From assembly GCF_001557235.1 (NCBI RefSeq), contig NZ_LSJI01000036.1, positions 1-5,328 on the forward strand: a stretch of 5,328 bases of DNA. The letters are read 5' to 3'. The notes under the pieces were generated by a model that saw nothing but the letters and a program-made list of their open reading frames with translations, had not been told where the DNA came from and did no database searches. This stretch comes from Phenylobacterium sp. CCH9-H3. GTDB lineage: Bacteria; Pseudomonadota; Alphaproteobacteria; Caulobacterales; Caulobacteraceae. Positions 1 to 5,263 of this stretch are shown piece by piece. Position 1 is the stretch's first letter. Each line of letters begins with the position of its first letter. The position numbers and the translations under genes were made by a program.

Positions 1-642
1 GAGGCCGACCGCCGCGTGGCGGTGCTGGTCGACCGGGTAGCGCGGCAGGTCCAGTTTCGGTAGCGGATCCGCCGCCTTCCGCCCCCGCATGTCCACGTCC
101 TGCACCGCCGTGACCTCTGGCCCGAGGAAAGCGCCGGCAAGCTGGCCGGCGGTCTGGTCGTCGCCTCCGCCGTTCTGCCGCAGGTCCAGGATCAGCCCGT
201 CGGTCTCGGCCAGCAGGGCGAAGGCCGCCTTCAGTTTCGGCCCAGCCAGGTCCCACGGGTAGAAGCTGGTCAGCCGAAGATAGCCGACGTTCCCCTCCAG
301 CACGCGCACCTCGCGGACCCCGGCGTTGACCTTGCGGCTCTCGGCCCGCCAGGCGGTGAGCCAGTCGTCGCCGGTGTCTTCGCCGCCCGGGCGTTCGAAA
401 TGGAAGTGGCCGTCATAGACGTCGAGGTCGCGGTTGAAGCGGGCCATGAACGCATCGCGGTCCTGGCAGACGTCGCCGTATCGTCCCGCCCGGGCCCACG
501 CCCGGACGTCCGCCGCGATCTGACTGGCCACGCGCACGTCGAGGTAGGTGCGGCCGATCACCTCGGCGGCGCTGTTGAGGGCGCGGGTCTGTTCGGGGCA
601 GCCGGCGCCGATCGCGGCGGCAAGCAGTACGCTGGAGATCAT
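1..642 (-). CDS. S41 family peptidase (IRBP/tail-specific protease type), N-terminal part, 3' end outside window
   Basis: The reading frame is open from ATG at 642 to the left edge (214 codons), so the C-terminal half is missing. Residues about 22-85 form the helical N-terminal domain typical of S41/IRBP-like proteins, ending in the family-style 'YDGHFHFE' (76-83). The first beta strands follow ('VGYLRLTSFYP', 119-129), then the S41 hallmark 'LILDLRQNGGG' at 150-160. The catalytic serine of the family lies further downstream and cannot be checked here. The N-terminus (MISSVLLAAAIGAGC) looks like a short hydrophobic export signal. Cys15 could be a lipid anchor, but the lipobox fit is poor and no basic residue precedes it. 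An in-frame stop lies upstream of the ATG with no other good start between. It is divergent from a MarR regulator 51 bases away. The family hydrolyses peptides, usually in the periplasm; the substrate is unknown. Confidence 0.88.
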   Translation of the reverse strand, partial: MISSVLLAAAIGAGCPEQTRALNSAAEVIGRTYLDVRVASQIAADVRAWARAGRYGDVCQDRDAFMARFNRDLDVYDGHFHFERPGGEDTGDDWLTAWRAESRKVNAGVREVRVLEGNVGYLRLTSFYPWDLAGPKLKAAFALLAETDGLILDLRQNGGGDDQTAGQLAGAFLGPEVTAVQDVDMRGRKAADPLPKLDLPRYPVDQHRHAAVGL

Positions 643-693
643 GAGGCGAAACCCGGTTGGATATATAACAGCGCTAATATATTATCCCCCGAC
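643..693. promoter_or_regulatory. Divergent promoter/operator between S41 peptidase and MarR gene
   Basis: This 51-base gap is very AT-rich against a GC-rich background. It contains a dyad at 663-682, read as ATATA-ac-AGCGCT-aa-TATAT, in which 16 of 20 positions are symmetric. This is the size and shape expected for a MarR dimer site. For the rightward gene, TTGGAT (657-662) and TATTAT (680-685) are separated by 17 bases, which would put the dyad in the spacer and transcription start at about 692. The ATG at 694 has no Shine-Dalgarno, so the mRNA may be leaderless. Leftward, TTATAT (667-662) could serve as a -10 for the peptidase gene. Repression by the adjacent MarR protein is inferred. Confidence 0.6.
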
Positions 694-1164
694 ATGACAA
701 GGGCCGACTCCAGCCTGGGCACGCTTCTCCGCAACCTGATCGACGCCCTGGACGGCGACGTCGAGCGTGCCTACGCGGCGGCAGGGCTCGACTTCCGTCC
801 GCGGTTCACGCCGGTGGTCCGGCTGCTGGCGGCGGAAGGGGCTTTGCGCATCAAGGACTTGGCGGCCCGCGTGGGCCTCAGCCATTCCGCCCTCAGCCAG
901 ACGGTGGGCCAGCTCGTCGCCCAGGGTTGGGTGCGGCTGGAGCCGGGCGCCGACGGCCGCGAGCGGGTGGCCCGCCTGACCCCGCGCGCCCTCGGCGCCC
1001 TGCCCGACCTGCAGCGCTGCTGGGCCGCCACCGCCGAGGCGGCCGCCTCTCTGGACGCCGAGCTCGGTCTCGACCTGGAAGACGTGGCCCGCGGCGCCCT
1101 GGCCGCTCTCCAGCGCCGATCCTTCCGGTCTCGCATTGAAGAGGCCCGAGCCTCTACGGCCTGA
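694..1164 (+). CDS. MarR-family winged-helix transcriptional regulator
   Basis: A 156-residue protein of normal MarR length. N-terminal helices (about 8-48) are followed by a winged helix-turn-helix: 'RIKDLAARVGLSHSALSQTV' (52-71) contains the recognition helix, and 'DGRERVARLTPRA' (87-99) is the wing with the DxRxxxxxLT signature of the family. The C-terminal helices (about 105-150) would complete the dimer interface. The frame is open upstream to 400, but that extension lies antisense to the peptidase gene. ATG 694 is chosen because the MarR fold starts there and the AT-rich promoter lies just before it. No ribosome site is visible, consistent with leaderless translation. The last 11 bases overlap the convergent ArsR gene. 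The divergent arrangement suggests control of the S41 peptidase and itself; the ligand is unknown. Confidence 0.88.
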   Translation: MTRADSSLGTLLRNLIDALDGDVERAYAAAGLDFRPRFTPVVRLLAAEGALRIKDLAARVGLSHSALSQTVGQLVAQGWVRLEPGADGRERVARLTPRALGALPDLQRCWAATAEAAASLDAELGLDLEDVARGALAALQRRSFRSRIEEARASTA

Positions 1165-1450
1165 GGACTGCGTCCAGCAGGCCGGGGAACCGCGCCTCGA
1201 CCTCGTCCCGCCGCAGCCGGTTCATGTGCGTCGTGCGCTCGCCACGGGTTTCCACCAGGCCGCTGTCCCGCAGCACCCGGAAGTGGTGGGACATGGTCGA
1301 TTTCGGCCGGTCGCCGTCCAGGGCGGCGCACGTCTGTTCGCCGTTCCGCGCCAGCGACCGCACCACCTCCAGGCGCACGGGATCGCTCAGCGCATGCAGC
1401 ATGCGCGTGAGCTCGAACGCCTCCGGCGGCGGGTGATGAAAGCGGCTCAT
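1154..1450 (-). CDS. ArsR-family winged-helix transcriptional regulator, single cysteine
   Basis: A 98-residue ArsR/SmtB-type dimeric repressor. 'ALSDPVRLEVVRSLA' (20-34) is the classic family opening, 'PKSTMSHHFRVLRDSGLV' (49-66) is the recognition helix, and 'TRGERTTHMNRLR' (68-80) is the wing. The ELCVCDL metal-binding cysteine pair of true arsenic sensors is absent; only Cys41 is present, so arsenite or metal sensing by that route is unlikely. ATG 1450 has AGGA eight bases upstream. The gene is divergent from the XenA-type reductase, with an AT-rich dyad between them, and overlaps the MarR gene tail to tail by 11 bases. I infer that it represses the reductase operon and its own gene, perhaps sensing an electrophile through Cys41. 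Family assignment is firm; the signal is a guess. Confidence 0.9.
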   Translation of the reverse strand: MSRFHHPPPEAFELTRMLHALSDPVRLEVVRSLARNGEQTCAALDGDRPKSTMSHHFRVLRDSGLVETRGERTTHMNRLRRDEVEARFPGLLDAVLRP

Positions 1451-1534
1451 CCCTTGCGTCCTCGTTCCGGCGTCCCATCTACCGTTTGTTCGATTATTTT
1501 CGAATAAGCAAACAACAGACGAGAGATAAGCACG
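1451..1534. promoter_or_regulatory. Divergent promoter/operator between ArsR gene and XenA-type reductase
   Basis: An 84-base gap with an AT-rich core at about 1484-1513. TTCGA-ttATtt-TCGAA (1489-1504) is a dyad with 12 of 16 positions symmetric, flanked by GTTTG (1484-1488) and CAAAC (1509-1513), which are complementary but centred two bases to the right. TTCGATTA and TTCGAATA also form an imperfect direct repeat. The shape fits an ArsR-family operator. I could not assign a convincing -35/-10 pair in either direction. GAGAGA (1521-1526), eight bases before the ATG at 1535, is the likely ribosome site of the reductase gene. Confidence 0.55.
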
Positions 1535-2665
1535 ATGGCGGCCCTTTTCGACCCCTTCACGCTGAAGGACGTGACCCTTCGGAACCGCATCATGGTCTCG
1601 CCCATGTGCCAGTACTCGGCCGAGGACGGCCGGATCAACGACTGGCACTTCGCCCACCTGGCCGGCCTGGCCCGAGGCGGCGCGGGCCTGGTGGTGGCCG
1701 AGGCCGCCGCCGTCTCGCCGGAAGGCCGCATCACCCCCGCCGACGCCGGCATCTGGACCGACGCGCAGGCCGCGCTCTGGGCCCGGGCGGTCAAGCTCGT
1801 CGAGGCCGGCGGCGCCGTGCCCGGCATCCAGATCGCCCACGCCGGCCGCAAGGCCAACGCCAATCGCCCCTGGGAAGGCGACGACCACATCCCCCTCGAC
1901 GATCCGCGCGCCTGGGAGACCCTGGCGCCATCCCCGGTCGCCCAGGGCGGCGGCCTCTGGCGCGTGCCGCGGGAGATGACCCTGGCCGACATCGCCCGGG
2001 TGCAGGCCGACTTCGTGGCGGCCGCCGCCCGCGCCCGGAACGCCGGCTTCCGCTGGCTGGAGCTGCACTTGGCCCACGGCTACCTGGCCCAGAGCTTCTT
2101 TTCCCGGCACGCGAACCGGCGCACCGACCAGTACGGCGGCGATTTCGAGAACCGCATCCGCTTCGCCCTGGAGACCGTGCGGGCCGTCCGCGAGGTCTGG
2201 CCGGCGAACCTGCCGCTCACCGCCCGCCTGGGCCTGATCGAGTTCGCGCCCGGCGACGATCTGGAGGAGTCGCTGGAATACGTCCGCCGCCTGAAGGCCG
2301 AGGGTCTCGATCTCGTGGACGTCAGCATCGGCTTCACCGCCCCGGACGCCGCCATCCCCTGGGGCCCCGGCTTCCTGGCGCCGCTGTCGGGCCAGGTCCG
2401 CGCGGCGGCCGCCATCCCCACCGCGACCAGCTGGTACATCAGCGAGCCGCAGCAGGCCGAGGCTATCGTCGCGTCCGGCCAGGCCGATCTGGTCGCGCTC
2501 GGCCGCCCGCTGCTGGAAGACCCGCACTGGCCCTATCGCGCCGCCCGCGAGCTGGGGGTCGAGAAGGCCGCCTGGACCACCCTGCCGGCGCCCTACGCCC
2601 ACTGGCTGGACCGCTATCGCCCCGCCCGCGACCCCGTCGCCCAGCCGGCGGACGTGGCCGCCTAG
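1535..2665 (+). CDS. xenA: XenA-type Old Yellow Enzyme (NAD(P)H:flavin oxidoreductase, class III ene-reductase)
   Basis: A 376-residue TIM-barrel FMN enzyme closely resembling Pseudomonas putida xenobiotic reductase A as I remember that sequence. Cys25 and Tyr27 ('SPMCQY') tune the flavin. 'IQIAHAGRKA' (98-107) contacts FMN. The substrate-binding pair His178/His181 sits in 'LHLAHGYL'. Arg231 ('LTARLG'), Trp300, and Trp357 in 'APYAHWLDRYR' match the positions of the XenA active-site tryptophans after a small indel. 'ALGRPLLEDPHW' (321-332) is the phosphate-side motif. Residues 363-376 are a short extra tail. The family reduces activated C=C bonds of enones and quinone-like compounds, and some members reduce nitro and nitrate-ester compounds, in the cytoplasm with NAD(P)H. 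It is divergent from the ArsR gene, which probably controls it. The exact substrate is unknown. Confidence 0.93.
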   Translation: MAALFDPFTLKDVTLRNRIMVSPMCQYSAEDGRINDWHFAHLAGLARGGAGLVVAEAAAVSPEGRITPADAGIWTDAQAALWARAVKLVEAGGAVPGIQIAHAGRKANANRPWEGDDHIPLDDPRAWETLAPSPVAQGGGLWRVPREMTLADIARVQADFVAAAARARNAGFRWLELHLAHGYLAQSFFSRHANRRTDQYGGDFENRIRFALETVRAVREVWPANLPLTARLGLIEFAPGDDLEESLEYVRRLKAEGLDLVDVSIGFTAPDAAIPWGPGFLAPLSGQVRAAAAIPTATSWYISEPQQAEAIVASGQADLVALGRPLLEDPHWPYRAARELGVEKAAWTTLPAPYAHWLDRYRPARDPVAQPADVAA

Positions 2666-2678
2666 CGAGGCCGCTCGC
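2665..2678 (+). terminator. Short stem-loop at the reductase stop codon (weak)
   Basis: GCGAG (2665-2669) pairs with CTCGC (2674-2678) around a GCCG loop, beginning at the last base of the TAG stop. No T-run follows. It could be a weak attenuator or an RNA end-protecting hairpin between the reductase and thioesterase genes, or chance in GC-rich DNA. Confidence 0.25.
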
Positions 2679-2734
2679 GATTGCGGCGCGCCGGGATCCC
2701 GTTCTAAGCCGGACGGGCCAAACCGGAGCGCCGC

Positions 2735-3163
2735 ATGACCGACCCCATCGCCCCCACCCTCCAGGCCACCCTGGGCCAGATCGAGGTCGTCAGCTGCCAG
2801 GACGGGCGGGCGGTGATCGCCTACGAGGTCGGGCCGCACATGTGCCACTCCGGCGGGGTGGCCCAGGGCGGCTTCGTCTGCGGCTGGATCGACGCGGCTA
2901 TGGCGCACGCCTCCCTGTCCCTGGCGCCCGACGTGACGCCCATGTCGCTCGAGCTGAAGGTCAGCTACTTCGCCCCCGCCCGCCCGGGCCGGGTCACCGC
3001 CGAGGGATGGATCGAACGGCGCGGCCGCGCGACCTGCTTCGCGGAAGGGCGCCTCCTCGACCCCGCAGGCAATGTCCTGGCCAAGGCCAGCTCGACCATC
3101 CGCCTCATCCCCACCGCCGCCGTGGAAGCCAGCGCCCGCCGCGACCTGGGCCAGGCTGGGTAG
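2735..3163 (+). CDS. PaaI-like hotdog-fold thioesterase
   Basis: A 142-residue single hotdog domain, the usual length for PaaI/YbgC-like acyl-CoA thioesterases. 'CHSGGVAQGGFVCGWIDAAM' (37-56) aligns with the family's central motif HGG...xxxxD. The histidine is replaced by Gln44 (QGG), a variant I also associate with other alphaproteobacterial members. Asp53 sits at the usual acidic position. 'MSLELKVSYFAPARPG' (70-85) and 'LAKASSTIRLIP' (116-127) are the last hotdog strands. GGAG (2725-2728) lies six bases before the ATG. The gene starts 69 bases after the reductase on the same strand, so co-transcription is plausible. Members hydrolyse CoA thioesters in the cytoplasm; the acyl group cannot be read from the sequence. 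Confidence 0.85.
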   Translation: MTDPIAPTLQATLGQIEVVSCQDGRAVIAYEVGPHMCHSGGVAQGGFVCGWIDAAMAHASLSLAPDVTPMSLELKVSYFAPARPGRVTAEGWIERRGRATCFAEGRLLDPAGNVLAKASSTIRLIPTAAVEASARRDLGQAG

Positions 3164-3405
3164 GCGGCGCGCGGCGAGATTGACTTTCCCCGCCCGACCC
3201 GGCGCAATGGCGGGGAATGTTCACGCGCCCCGCATTTCGCCGGTTCCGCTGCCACGGCGGCACGCTCCTGGCAGGCTCCTAGCCCCGGGCCGACTCGCGC
3301 GCTGCGCCAGGTCCGGGGCGCAGCGACCACTCTATTCCCCATGTCCTGACGGACTGCGGCCGAGCCTCGGCGCGCGTCCGTCCGGCGTTTCCCAAGGATT
3401 TTCCC
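3164..3405 (+). promoter_or_regulatory. Structured intergenic region upstream of rnk-like gene
   Basis: A 242-base gap without a convincing gene on either strand. It holds two perfect inverted repeats. TTCCCCGCC (3186-3194) pairs with GGCGGGGAA (3209-3217) across 14 bases. CGCTGCGCC (3300-3308) pairs with GGCGCAGCG (3317-3325) across 8 bases. Neither is followed by a clear T-run. TTGACT (3180-3185) resembles a -35, but I find no matching -10. The rnk-like promoter must lie somewhere here; I cannot place it. AAGGA (3394-3398) is the ribosome site of the next gene. Confidence 0.5.
3300..3325 (+). other. Perfect 9-bp stem with 8-base loop
   Basis: CGCTGCGCC and GGCGCAGCG are exact complements around AGGTCCGG, 81 bases before the rnk-like start codon. 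It may be a 3'-end hairpin for the thioesterase transcript or a leader structure for the rnk-like gene. The absence of a T-run argues against a classical intrinsic terminator. Confidence 0.4.
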
Positions 3406-3813
3406 ATGACCACCACCACCGCCCGCGCGCCTGCGCGCCCGCCCATCACCCTGAGCGAAACCGACGCCGAGCGGCTGACCGCCCTGGCCCTCCAGGCCGA
3501 GGACCGGACGCCCGAGCTCGCCGGCCTCCTGCTCGCCGAACTGGAGCGCGCCCGGATCCGGCCCGACGGCAAGACCGCGCCCGACGTGGTGGGCGTCGGC
3601 TCGAGCGTGGAGTTCGTCGATGAGGCCCACGGCGAGCCTCGCACCGTCCAGCTGGTCTGGCCAGGCGAGGCCGACATCGCCGCCGGCAAGGTCTCGGTTC
3701 TCACTCACGTGGGCGCCGGGCTGCTGGGCCTGTCGGCGGGCCAGTCGATCCTCTGGCCCGACCGCGACGGCCGCAAACGCGCCCTGCGGATCGTCAGCGT
3801 CCGCAGGGGCTGA
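3406..3813 (+). CDS. rnk: Rnk-like regulator of nucleoside diphosphate kinase (GreA/GreB C-terminal domain protein)
   Basis: A 135-residue protein, the usual Rnk length. After a Thr/Ala/Pro-rich tail, 'PPITLSETDAERLTALA' (12-28) matches the Rnk N-terminal helix. 'VVGVGSSVEFVDE' (61-73) through 'RIVSVRR' (128-134) is the FKBP-like domain shared with GreA/GreB, including 'KVSVLTHVGAGLLGLSAGQ' (95-113), which corresponds to the family's VLSPLGxALLG stretch. The long Gre coiled coil with its acidic tip is absent, so transcript-cleavage stimulation is not expected. Rnk family proteins bind RNA polymerase and were first linked to nucleoside diphosphate kinase levels. AAGGA lies seven bases before ATG 3406. 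It appears to be a single-gene unit, with a small ORF 71 bases downstream that might share its transcript. Confidence 0.9.
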   Translation: MTTTTARAPARPPITLSETDAERLTALALQAEDRTPELAGLLLAELERARIRPDGKTAPDVVGVGSSVEFVDEAHGEPRTVQLVWPGEADIAAGKVSVLTHVGAGLLGLSAGQSILWPDRDGRKRALRIVSVRRG

Positions 3814-3884
3814 CCAGCCGCCAAAGGACCCAAGTTGCCTGCGCCGCGTTCCGGTGCGAACCGCAGCCAACAACCGGACCGATC

Positions 3885-4094
3885 ATGGGCGAGCAGAACC
3901 GCAGAGCCGTCGAAGTGGAACCCCCGGCGGCCGGCGCCGCGCCGCAGCGCCCGCCGCACACGACGTCGCCCGCCCGGCAGGATGGTCCCCCGCCGGGCGC
4001 GCTCGGCCCCGAGGCTGACGAGCGCCAGACGCTGCGCCAGGCGCCGCCCACCGCCTCGCCGGGCGAGAGCGCCGAGGGCGACAGCATCGGCTGA
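3885..4094 (+). CDS. Small Pro/Ala-rich hypothetical protein, probably disordered
   Basis: 69 residues, no family recognised. The composition is rich in Pro, Ala, Gly and Glu with almost no aromatic and few aliphatic residues, so it is likely intrinsically disordered, with no membrane segment or signal peptide. In favour of a real gene: 63 of 69 codons end in G or C, as in the neighbours; the alternative overlapping frame from TTG 3835 gives an Arg-heavy shadow-like product and runs into the dodecin gene; and the stop falls 15 bases before the convergent dodecin stop. Against it: no clear Shine-Dalgarno before ATG 3885, and low complexity. It may be co-transcribed with the rnk-like gene. Function unknown. 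Confidence 0.5.
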   Translation: MGEQNRRAVEVEPPAAGAAPQRPPHTTSPARQDGPPPGALGPEADERQTLRQAPPTASPGESAEGDSIG

Positions 4095-4109
4095 AGCCCC
4101 GCCGGCGGC

Positions 4110-4322
4110 TCAGTCTTCCAGCGTGTAGCCGAGCTTCAGGGTCACCTGGAAATGGGCCACCTGCCCGTCCTCCACGTGGCCGCGCATCTGGGTCACCTCG
4201 AACCAGCGGATGTGCCGGCGGTTCTCGCTTGCCTTGCCGATCGCGGTGCGGATCGCATCGTCGATGGACGTCTTCGACGAGCCGACGATCTCGCTGACCC
4301 CATAGGTATTGTCTTCACTCAT
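4110..4322 (-). CDS. Dodecin family flavin-binding protein
   Basis: A 70-residue protein of exact dodecin size. 'YGVSEIVGSSKTSIDDAIRT' (7-26) is the first strand and helix. 'RHIRWFEVTQMRGHV' (36-50) contains Trp40, the aromatic residue that stacks on the bound flavin, and Gln45, which contacts it in the family. 'HFQVTLKLGYTLED' (57-70) is the last strand. Dodecins assemble into hollow 12-mers that store or shield riboflavin, FMN or related flavins in the cytoplasm; some bacterial ones bind CoA as well. The ATG at 4322 has GGAGG four bases upstream on the minus strand. The gene is convergent with the small ORF and divergent from the nitroreductase gene. Binding-site residues look intact, so function is likely conserved. 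Confidence 0.93.
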   Translation of the reverse strand: MSEDNTYGVSEIVGSSKTSIDDAIRTAIGKASENRRHIRWFEVTQMRGHVEDGQVAHFQVTLKLGYTLED

Positions 4323-4353
4323 GCTGCCTCCGGCTCCTTTGGTGAAGCCTTGG

Positions 4354-4378
4354 AGCGCGCGCCGCCCCTGTCGGTTCC
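4354..4378 (-). promoter_or_regulatory. Possible EcfG-type (general stress sigma) promoter for dodecin gene, weak
   Basis: On the minus strand, GGAAC (4378-4374) is followed 16 bases later by CGCT (4357-4354). This resembles the alphaproteobacterial general-stress sigma consensus GGAAC-N16/17-CGTT with one mismatch in the -10. Distance to the dodecin ATG would leave a leader of about 25 bases, which is reasonable. Short motifs of this kind can occur by chance. Confidence 0.3.
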
Positions 4379-4460
4379 AGGGCGATGCGATGGCCGCACC
4401 GCGAAGCTGCGCCCTCGGCCAGGGGCGACCACCTCGTGCGTCAGGGCGGCCCGTCCCGCG

Positions 4461-4507
4461 CGTAGGCGTCATCGATGTCTGCCGACGACGGCTTGAATGA
4501 CGCTACG
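4461..4507. promoter_or_regulatory. Nested inverted repeat in dodecin/nitroreductase divergent gap
   Basis: CGTA-g-GCGTCAT (4461-4472) is complementary to ATGACGC-TACG (4497-4507) over 11 pairs with one unpaired G. Within the 24-base interior, GCCG (4481-4484) and CGGC (4489-4492) form a small hairpin. CATCGATG (4470-4477) is a perfect 8-base palindrome. The element ends 68 bases before the nitroreductase ATG, so it may be an operator or a leader structure. The rest of the 253-base divergent gap shows no gene. Confidence 0.4.
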
Positions 4508-4575
4508 GCGCACGTTCCGATAGGGCGGACAGACTGGGACCCGGCGGGGGCTCCCGCTCAACGCCAGAGGCTTAC

Positions 4576-5259
4576 ATGCAATTTGACGACGTCGTCCTCG
4601 GTCGCCGCAGCATTCGCGGCTACAAGCCCGACCCAGTTCCCCGCGAGCTGATCGAGGAGATCCTCACCCTGGCCATGCGGGCGCCCTCGTCCATGAATGT
4701 CCAGCCCTGGAACTTCTACGTCGTCACCGGCGAGCCGCTGGATCGCATCCGCGCCGGCAACACCGAGCGCAACCTCGCCGGCGTGCCCCACTCGCGCGAG
4801 TTCCGCGTCGGAAACGGTCGCGGCTTCGAAGGCAAGCACCGCGACCGGCAGGTCGGCGTGGCCAAGCAACTGTTCGGCGCCATGGGCATCGCCCGCGACG
4901 ACAAGGAAGGCCGCCAGGACTGGGTGCTGCGGGGCTTCCGCCAGTTCGACGCCCCCGTCTGCATCATCGTCACCTTCGACAAGGAGCTGCAAGGCATGGA
5001 CGATGCGCCCTTCGACTGCGGCGCCGTGGCCACCGCCCTCGTCAACGCCGCCTGGTCCCGCGGCCTGGGCGCCGTGATCAACAGCCAGGGCATCATGCAG
5101 TCGCCCGTGGTGCGCGAGCACGCCGGCGTCGCCGACGACCAGGTGATCATGAAGAGCATCGCCCTCGGCTGGCCGGACGAGACCTTCCCCGCCAACGCCG
5201 TCGTCTCCGAACGCAAGCCGGTCAAGGAAGCCGCCGTCTTCGTCGGCTTCGACGACTAG
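4576..5259 (+). CDS. FMN-dependent nitroreductase family protein
   Basis: A 227-residue protein with the full nitroreductase fold. 'RRSIRGY' (10-16) binds the FMN phosphate. 'APSSMNVQPWNFYVVTG' (36-52) is the second flavin motif. 'RGLGAVINSQGIMQSPVVRE' (162-181) and 'IALGWPDETFPAN' (195-207) form the substrate and flavin side, and 'RKPVKEAAVFVGF' (213-225) is the usual C-terminal strand. The insert at about 65-115 is longer and more charged than in short NfsB-like enzymes, and resembles nitroaromatic/nitrobenzoate reductase-like members. The family reduces nitroaromatics or quinones with NAD(P)H as a cytoplasmic dimer; the natural substrate is unknown. AGAGG (4566-4570) lies five bases before ATG 4576. 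A strong hairpin starts four bases after the stop, so this is probably the last gene of its transcript. Confidence 0.92.
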   Translation: MQFDDVVLGRRSIRGYKPDPVPRELIEEILTLAMRAPSSMNVQPWNFYVVTGEPLDRIRAGNTERNLAGVPHSREFRVGNGRGFEGKHRDRQVGVAKQLFGAMGIARDDKEGRQDWVLRGFRQFDAPVCIIVTFDKELQGMDDAPFDCGAVATALVNAAWSRGLGAVINSQGIMQSPVVREHAGVADDQVIMKSIALGWPDETFPANAVVSERKPVKEAAVFVGFDD

Positions 5260-5263
5260 GGCG

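Noticed and set aside
400..693. N-terminal extension of the MarR protein
   Set aside because: It is antisense to the S41 peptidase and adds no family-like sequence; the AT-rich promoter lies between it and the MarR domain.
1154..2908. A 584-codon open frame on the minus strand, spanning the ArsR gene, the reductase and part of the thioesterase
   Set aside because: Only its last 98 residues (from ATG 1450) resemble a protein family. The rest is antisense to the XenA-type gene, which has a complete set of active-site residues; long antisense frames are common in GC-rich DNA.
1486..3183. A 565-codon plus-strand frame over the reductase and thioesterase genes
   Set aside because: Its product is dominated by Arg, Pro and Gly with no domain, typical of a shifted frame of GC-rich genes.
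2965..3873. 302-codon minus-strand frame across the thioesterase/rnk region
   Set aside because: Antisense to two recognisable genes; low-complexity product with no family features.
4095..4109. Possible bidirectional terminator between the small ORF and dodecin
   Set aside because: Only short, loosely pairing GC blocks (AGCC/GGCT) are present, with no T-run; not distinguishable from background in this GC-rich DNA.
3835..4128. 97-codon frame from TTG 3835, with AAAGGA six bases upstream
   Set aside because: The ribosome-site-like spacing is attractive, but the product is Arg-rich and shadow-like and overlaps the dodecin 3' end. The frame from ATG 3885 has better third-position GC and a cleaner stop.
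4558..5121. 187-codon minus-strand frame opposite the nitroreductase
   Set aside because: The plus-strand frame carries all nitroreductase motifs; the antisense product has none.
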